The notes beneath the pieces were generated by a model. It searched no databases and was not told the DNA's origin. It saw only the letters and a list, made by a program, of their open reading frames with translations. From an uncultured Bacteroidia bacterium (GTDB taxonomy: Bacteria > Bacteroidota > Bacteroidia > Bacteroidales > UBA932): a stretch of 64,000 nucleotides of DNA. Position numbers and translations under genes: made by a program. Location: positions 1-64,000 of the forward strand of contig CACYGW010000002.1 in the NCBI GenBank assembly GCA_902774045.1, given 5' to 3'. This document shows positions 59,977-64,000 of this stretch, piece after piece (within the stretch, counting starts at the first letter, position 1; the number at the start of each line of letters is the position of its first letter).

Positions 59977-60885
59977 ATGAAACAAAAACTTATCCTATGC
60001 GTGTTCCTGCTTCTTTGCGGGACCTTGAGCTATGCCCAGAAAAAAGAGTATATCAATCACTTCGAGGTTAAGAGCAATATAGCCCAGCCGGTGAGGGTTA
60101 ATACCAACCTTGGCTCTTTTACCTTTAGCCATAACTACACAATCCGGGGCAAGATAACACATCTTGAGGCCTTTGATGCCTATGGCAACCGGATAGAAAA
60201 CACCAAGCCTAAGCGCAAGAGTATCAAGAACGATGTGCACGTCCCTAACGAGTACTGGTATGTATTCAAGGACGTTTCGGTAACTCATTCCTCTCCGGCT
60301 GTGGTTCCCGTGCCGGTACCCGTGCCTGCATCCAGCCACTACGGGTCTTATTACGATCCAATGGATGAGTTGCGGTACGATGCCGCCGTGGCCGGAGCTG
60401 TAGCCATTGCCGCCGTTTATGTGGGCGGGGCTATGTCCAACTGGGACCGCGGGACCAATCGACTTGACCTTGACCTTGGTTATTGGGCCAGGGTCGATGG
60501 TTTCGGGCTGGGGCTCGCCTACCGCGCCCCGTCTGTGTTTGGAATCGCGGCCGGAATTGGCTTTGCCGCAAACTCTCACAATATCTTCAGGACCGACTCT
60601 GCCGGAAGGGACTATGCCTACAAGACAGATTCCAAGAGATGGTACGTTGCCGGCCAGCTCTGGGTGATGAACGGATGGAATTTTGAGGTTGGCCTTAGCA
60701 ACCGCTACTTTGAGGATTACGCCAAGGTAATGAACGGGCTCTCCATTTCTTCCAACGCAGAAATCCACATTGCTGGACCCGTGGCCTTCTACGGCGGCCT
60801 TGGCTGCGTTATGCCCACCGACGGCATGAACGACGTCTACTTCATCTGGAACGCCGGCATCCGCATCCGCCTGTCTAAGTTCTAA
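59977..60885 (+). CDS. Secreted/envelope protein with barrel-like C-terminus, unknown
   Basis: The protein has 302 residues and a signal peptide (MKQKLILCVFLLLCGTLSYA). The first half has beta-rich stretches and a VPVPVPVPASS linker (~109-120). An Ala/Val hydrophobic stretch (~137-150, AAVAGAVAIAAVYVGG) precedes a C-terminal half with repeated amphipathic strands (RLDLDLGYWARVDGFGLGLA ... NAGIRIRLSKF). The last part is consistent with a small outer-membrane barrel. No family recognised. It starts one base after the fucosidase stop and overlaps trkH by 11 bases at the 3' end. Confidence 0.6.
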   Translation: MKQKLILCVFLLLCGTLSYAQKKEYINHFEVKSNIAQPVRVNTNLGSFTFSHNYTIRGKITHLEAFDAYGNRIENTKPKRKSIKNDVHVPNEYWYVFKDVSVTHSSPAVVPVPVPVPASSHYGSYYDPMDELRYDAAVAGAVAIAAVYVGGAMSNWDRGTNRLDLDLGYWARVDGFGLGLAYRAPSVFGIAAGIGFAANSHNIFRTDSAGRDYAYKTDSKRWYVAGQLWVMNGWNFEVGLSNRYFEDYAKVMNGLSISSNAEIHIAGPVAFYGGLGCVMPTDGMNDVYFIWNAGIRIRLSKF

Positions 60886-62317
60886 GGCGCAGAAGGTAGA
60901 GGATAGGGAAGATTTCCAGACGGCCTATGAGCATCTCCAGCATCGAGGTTATTTTTAGGACCTCGGGGAAGGAGGCGTAGTTAGTCATTGAACCCACATC
61001 GCCAAAGCCGGGGCCTACGTTGCCCACGCAGGCTATAGATGCTGTTAGGCCGGTCGTGAAATCCTGGCCGAAGGCGCAATTGACGGCAGCAAAAAACAGA
61101 ACTATCAACATATATAGAAAAATAAAGCCCAGGGCGTCGCCAACCTGCTCGTCGGTGCGGATTCGGCCGTCGACTTTTACAAATCTTACGGCATTTGGCG
61201 TTAGCCTGATGGTTATTTTTCTATGAATATCCTTGAAGGCCAATATCGCTCTGTCAATCTTGAACCCTCCGGAGGTTGAGCCGGAACAGCCACAGGCCAG
61301 CGAGCAGATAATGAGCACTGACATACTAAGCGGCGGCCAGGAAGCAGTATCGGCAGTGGCAAACCCAGTTGTAGTAGAAATGGATGCCACCTGAAATGAA
61401 GAATCCCTAAGAGCTGTCCACAGAGAAGAATAACCTCCATGGAGGAGTAGGTCGATGGTTACGATAACTATGGCCAAGCCCACCAGAGACAGGAACGCTT
61501 TTATAGTCTCCGATTTTAGTACACAACGGAAGCCACCTTTGAAAACGGCCAGGAACAGCAGTACAAAGTTGATTGCTGCGGCAAGCATAGCTATGGTAAG
61601 AATCACTTCGGCGGCGGGATTTTCATAAAAGGCTATGCTAGTGTTTTTTGTGCAGAAACCGCAGGTGCTACAGGCAGACATGGCATTTGTTGCAGCATCG
61701 AACCAGCAGAGTCCTGTAAATTTAAGAGAAAGGAAGGTGATAAACGTCAGAACTATATAGGTGACAATCATTCTGTTTGCAAAGCTGTTACTATGCATTC
61801 CGCCCAGCGTTTCCCGAGCTATGGTAGAAATCTCTGCCTTTGAAAGCGCGCACTTAGCCGCCTTCCCAGTTATCATAGAGAATAAGGTCAAGATGCCAAT
61901 GCCCCCTACCCAGGCGGTAGAGATTCGCCAGAACTGGATACCTCGGGGAAGGGATTCTATGTCGTTAAGGACGGATGCTCCTGTGGTGGTGAAACCGGAG
62001 ACACTCTCGAAGAAGGCATTGACAAAAGTGAACTCCCCGCCATAAAAGAGGAAGGGCAGCATTCCAAAAAGACAGGCCAGAAACCAGGCTCCCACCAATA
62101 TGGTGTTCCCTTCACGGAATGTTAGAACGTGACTGGACTTCCTTACAAAAATAAAGGGATAGATTCCCACTATTCCGGTAACAAAGGAAGAGAAGAACAA
62201 AGGAAGAGAGCTTTTGTCGCCCGGGGTAAAGTAGGCCACGATTCCGGATAGCGTCATAAGGGACGCTACCAGAAGCAGAGAAATGCCTATGTACCTTGTA
62301 ATTACCTTCCAGTTCAT
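60875..62317 (-). CDS. trkH: TrkH-type potassium uptake channel subunit
   Basis: The protein has 480 residues and many helices. Selectivity-filter repeats are visible as SVSGFTTTGASVL, MSACSTCGFCTKN, SISTTTGFATADTASWP and ACVGNVGPGFGDVGS, each with the central Gly. It imports K+ with a TrkA regulator, which is not encoded next to it. Divergent from the LysR-type regulator, with a shared control region. Confidence 0.93.
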   Translation of the reverse strand: MNWKVITRYIGISLLLVASLMTLSGIVAYFTPGDKSSLPLFFSSFVTGIVGIYPFIFVRKSSHVLTFREGNTILVGAWFLACLFGMLPFLFYGGEFTFVNAFFESVSGFTTTGASVLNDIESLPRGIQFWRISTAWVGGIGILTLFSMITGKAAKCALSKAEISTIARETLGGMHSNSFANRMIVTYIVLTFITFLSLKFTGLCWFDAATNAMSACSTCGFCTKNTSIAFYENPAAEVILTIAMLAAAINFVLLFLAVFKGGFRCVLKSETIKAFLSLVGLAIVIVTIDLLLHGGYSSLWTALRDSSFQVASISTTTGFATADTASWPPLSMSVLIICSLACGCSGSTSGGFKIDRAILAFKDIHRKITIRLTPNAVRFVKVDGRIRTDEQVGDALGFIFLYMLIVLFFAAVNCAFGQDFTTGLTASIACVGNVGPGFGDVGSMTNYASFPEVLKITSMLEMLIGRLEIFPILYLLRLRT

Positions 62318-62336
62318 TTGTATTTTCTTGTTACGG

Positions 62337-62403
62337 CAAATTTATCCATCTGATTACCATTTATCAATACAAAAATTTTTATATTTGCATTGATAAAATC
62401 AAT
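62337..62403. promoter_or_regulatory. Divergent trkH/lysR control region with inverted repeat
   Basis: Leftward trkH promoter: -33 TTG (62367-62365), 20 bp, -7 TAAATTTG (62344-62337). Rightward regulator: -7 TATATTTG (62380-62387). A perfect 9-bp inverted repeat TTTATCAAT (62360-62368) / ATTGATAAA (62389-62397) overlaps the trkH -33 on one side and sits just beyond the regulator's -7 on the other. A further TCAAT at 62399-62403 makes a half-site. Confidence 0.65.
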
Positions 62404-62414
62404 TAACAAAGGCG

Positions 62415-63338
62415 ATGACCCTACAACAACTGCGATACATTGTGGCTATCGACACCTACAAACATTTTGGTAAGGCGGCCGAGGCCTGTGAACTAACTCA
62501 ATCAACTCTGAGTCTGATGGTTAAAAAATTGGAGGAGGAGTTGGATGTTCAGATATTCGACCGTGACTCGCATCCGGTGGCTGCCACGGAGGTGGGGCGC
62601 AAGGTTATAGACCAGGCAAAGGTTGTGCTTTACAATGCAGAGCAGATATCGGAAATGACTAAATCAGAGAAGGAAATGCTCGCCGGCCCGCTGCGGGTTG
62701 CACTTATTTCTACCGTAACTCCTGTGCTTGTCCCCGGGATGTTCAAGTATATCGGTACAAAATATCCTTCCATTGAACTTAACACAGAGGAGATGCTTAC
62801 AGATACCATCAAATCAAAATTAAGAAAGGCCGAGGTAGACATGGGTATTCTGGCCGGCCCTGTGGATGATGCCGATTTGATGGAAATTCCTCTTTACCAC
62901 GAGCGATTTCTAGCCTATGTATCTCCGAAGAACCCAGCCTACAAGCAGGAAAGCATTAAGAGAGATGCTATTTTTAGCCAGAAGCTATGGATTATTCGCG
63001 ATGGGTTAAGGCAATTGTCACCGATAGAAATGAGAGGTAGTCATTTTAGTTATGAACGATTTTTCGAAGGGGGCCGCGTGGGCATTCTGATTCATGTTGT
63101 AAACGATAATGGCGGACTTACCATTATCCCGGAGACCCATAGTGATCTTATCTCCTCCGTGGGGAAAAACAGCTTGCGTCCAATAACAGACCCGGTACCC
63201 AGAAGAACCATTTCCCTTGTTATACGCAAAGACTATATACACGAATTAAAGTTAAATGCCGTCATAGAAGCCATAAGGTACATTATTCCGGAGTTAATGC
63301 TAGACGGAATGATTCGTACCGGACATATTAAGATTTAA
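62415..63338 (+). CDS. OxyR-like LysR-family regulator lacking redox cysteines
   Basis: The protein has 307 residues. The N-terminal HTH (TLQQLRYIVAIDTYKHFGKA, CELTQSTLSLMVKKLEEELD) and effector domain (LRVALISTVTPVLVPGMFKY) are those of OxyR-type LysR proteins. In OxyR the peroxide-sensing cysteines lie in and after a DGHCLR-like segment. Here that segment reads LWIIRDGLRQLSP (191-203) with no Cys, and the only Cys in the protein is Cys25 in the HTH. It therefore cannot sense peroxide by the usual disulfide. The control region shared with trkH suggests potassium uptake or another signal. Confidence 0.87.
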   Translation: MTLQQLRYIVAIDTYKHFGKAAEACELTQSTLSLMVKKLEEELDVQIFDRDSHPVAATEVGRKVIDQAKVVLYNAEQISEMTKSEKEMLAGPLRVALISTVTPVLVPGMFKYIGTKYPSIELNTEEMLTDTIKSKLRKAEVDMGILAGPVDDADLMEIPLYHERFLAYVSPKNPAYKQESIKRDAIFSQKLWIIRDGLRQLSPIEMRGSHFSYERFFEGGRVGILIHVVNDNGGLTIIPETHSDLISSVGKNSLRPITDPVPRRTISLVIRKDYIHELKLNAVIEAIRYIIPELMLDGMIRTGHIKI

Positions 63339-63364
63339 AACAATCAAAAGAAAGTTTTGAGCCG

Positions 63365-64000
63365 ATGAAAAGAGTTTTTATTGTCATATTTTGCCTGGCG
63401 GCCCTTTCTGTTACGGCCCGTGCCCAGCAGAAAAGCCTTCACCAGTTGCAACAGGAGTTTGTAGACCTGCGTTTTGGAATGTTCGTGCACTTTGGCCTTC
63501 CCACGTTTCAGGAGGCGGACTGGACCGATCCTGACCTTAGCCCCAGCGTTTTTAATCCCTCACGGCTTGATACCCGTCAATGGGTAAAGGTGGCCCAAAG
63601 CGCCGGATGCAAATTTATCTGCGTGAGCGTAAAGCACCACGCGGGGTTCTGTATGTGGAATACGGCCACTACGGATTACAGCATAATGAACACCCCTCTT
63701 GGCCGTGACGTACTCAAGGAACTTACTACAGCGTTGCAGGAAGCTGGGATGCAGGTGATGTATCATTTTTCCATCCTGGACACTCATCACAGAATAAGGC
63801 CAACAATACCCTTTACTCCGGAAAAAACAGAATTCATCAAGGCGCAGTTAAGGGAACTGCTAACCGCCTACGGGCCGGTAAACGCCATTATGTTCGACGG
63901 CTGGGACGCCCCGTGGGGCCGCATTTCCTATGCCGATGTATCCTTCCCGGAGATTTACAACTTTATCAAAGACCTTCAGCCAAACTGCCTTGTAATGGAC
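63365..64000 (+). CDS. GH29 alpha-L-fucosidase, N-terminal part (cut by window end)
   Basis: The open frame of 212 codons continues past the window. It has a signal peptide (MKRVFIVIFCLAALSVTARA then Q) and GH29 features: LRFGMFVHFGLPTFQEADW, CKFICVSVKHHAGFCMWN and VNAIMFDGWDAPWG, where the Asp of MFDG is the likely nucleophile. It is only distantly similar to the fucosidase at 58620, so the two probably differ in linkage preference. It starts 26 bases after the regulator's stop. Confidence 0.85.
   Translation, partial: MKRVFIVIFCLAALSVTARAQQKSLHQLQQEFVDLRFGMFVHFGLPTFQEADWTDPDLSPSVFNPSRLDTRQWVKVAQSAGCKFICVSVKHHAGFCMWNTATTDYSIMNTPLGRDVLKELTTALQEAGMQVMYHFSILDTHHRIRPTIPFTPEKTEFIKAQLRELLTAYGPVNAIMFDGWDAPWGRISYADVSFPEIYNFIKDLQPNCLVMD

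Overview
The window reads as a chromosomal segment of an uncultured, probably anaerobic gut-type member of the Bacteroidales. The evidence is the repeated Bacteroidetes promoter form (TTG/TTTG, 19-21 bp, TAnnTTTG), an aerotolerance (Bat) operon, DUF4290 and DUF3822 proteins, FISUMP and serpin lipoproteins, and many short signal peptides ending in a lipobox Cys. No rRNA, tRNA or CRISPR array was found. No genus can be named with confidence.

Region 1 (1-8.36 kb) is an accessory island, visibly AT-richer by eye than what follows. It opens with two gene scars (an AlbA/ATP-binding protein tail and an XRE-type HTH piece) and an orphan hicB antitoxin under a textbook promoter with a palindromic operator. 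Next is a structured 5' leader ending in an intrinsic terminator, followed by an EcoRI-family adenine methyltransferase coupled to a DUF262-HNH nuclease-like protein whose first HNH histidine is Asn. After that come a DUF6624 lipoprotein and a four-gene overlapping operon: ECF sigma factor, anti-sigma/beta-barrel protein, serpin lipoprotein and small outer-membrane barrel. Three copies of a palindromic repeat (two 91-bp copies with one mismatch and one internally deleted copy) punctuate the island, and the last copy marks the change to core genes.

Region 2 (8.4-34 kb) is core metabolism and envelope. It holds an operon with cstA, rsmD and DUF3822; an nrnA-FKBP-FKBP-MATE-kinase-hydrolase operon; ackA with a ptb-type phosphotransacylase; comEC; lemA with two TPM genes; apbE; ftsK with DUF4290 and a LolA-like protein; and glyA-etfB-etfA-acyl-CoA dehydrogenase. 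Ptb, acyl-CoA dehydrogenase and EtfAB together suggest butyryl-CoA or related acyl-CoA fermentation.

Region 3 (33.6-43.2 kb) runs leftward: moxR, DUF58, a BatD-like protein, batA, batB, batC and a batD-batE fusion, followed closely by a TrmH methyltransferase and a fusion of MsrA with free-methionine-R-sulfoxide reductase. The region joins envelope stress and oxidised-methionine repair.

Region 4 (43.2-64 kb) is mostly rightward housekeeping: truA, exbB-exbD-tonB-rluB, era, a GyrA/ParC-type subunit, aroK, (recJ leftward), lysS, trmH, aroE, ssb, purA and a GH29 fucosidase. trkH is divergent from a cysteine-poor OxyR-like regulator, and a second GH29 gene is cut by the window end. aroK and the trmH gene both carry in-frame insertions of the same palindromic repeat family, lengthening each protein without breaking it.
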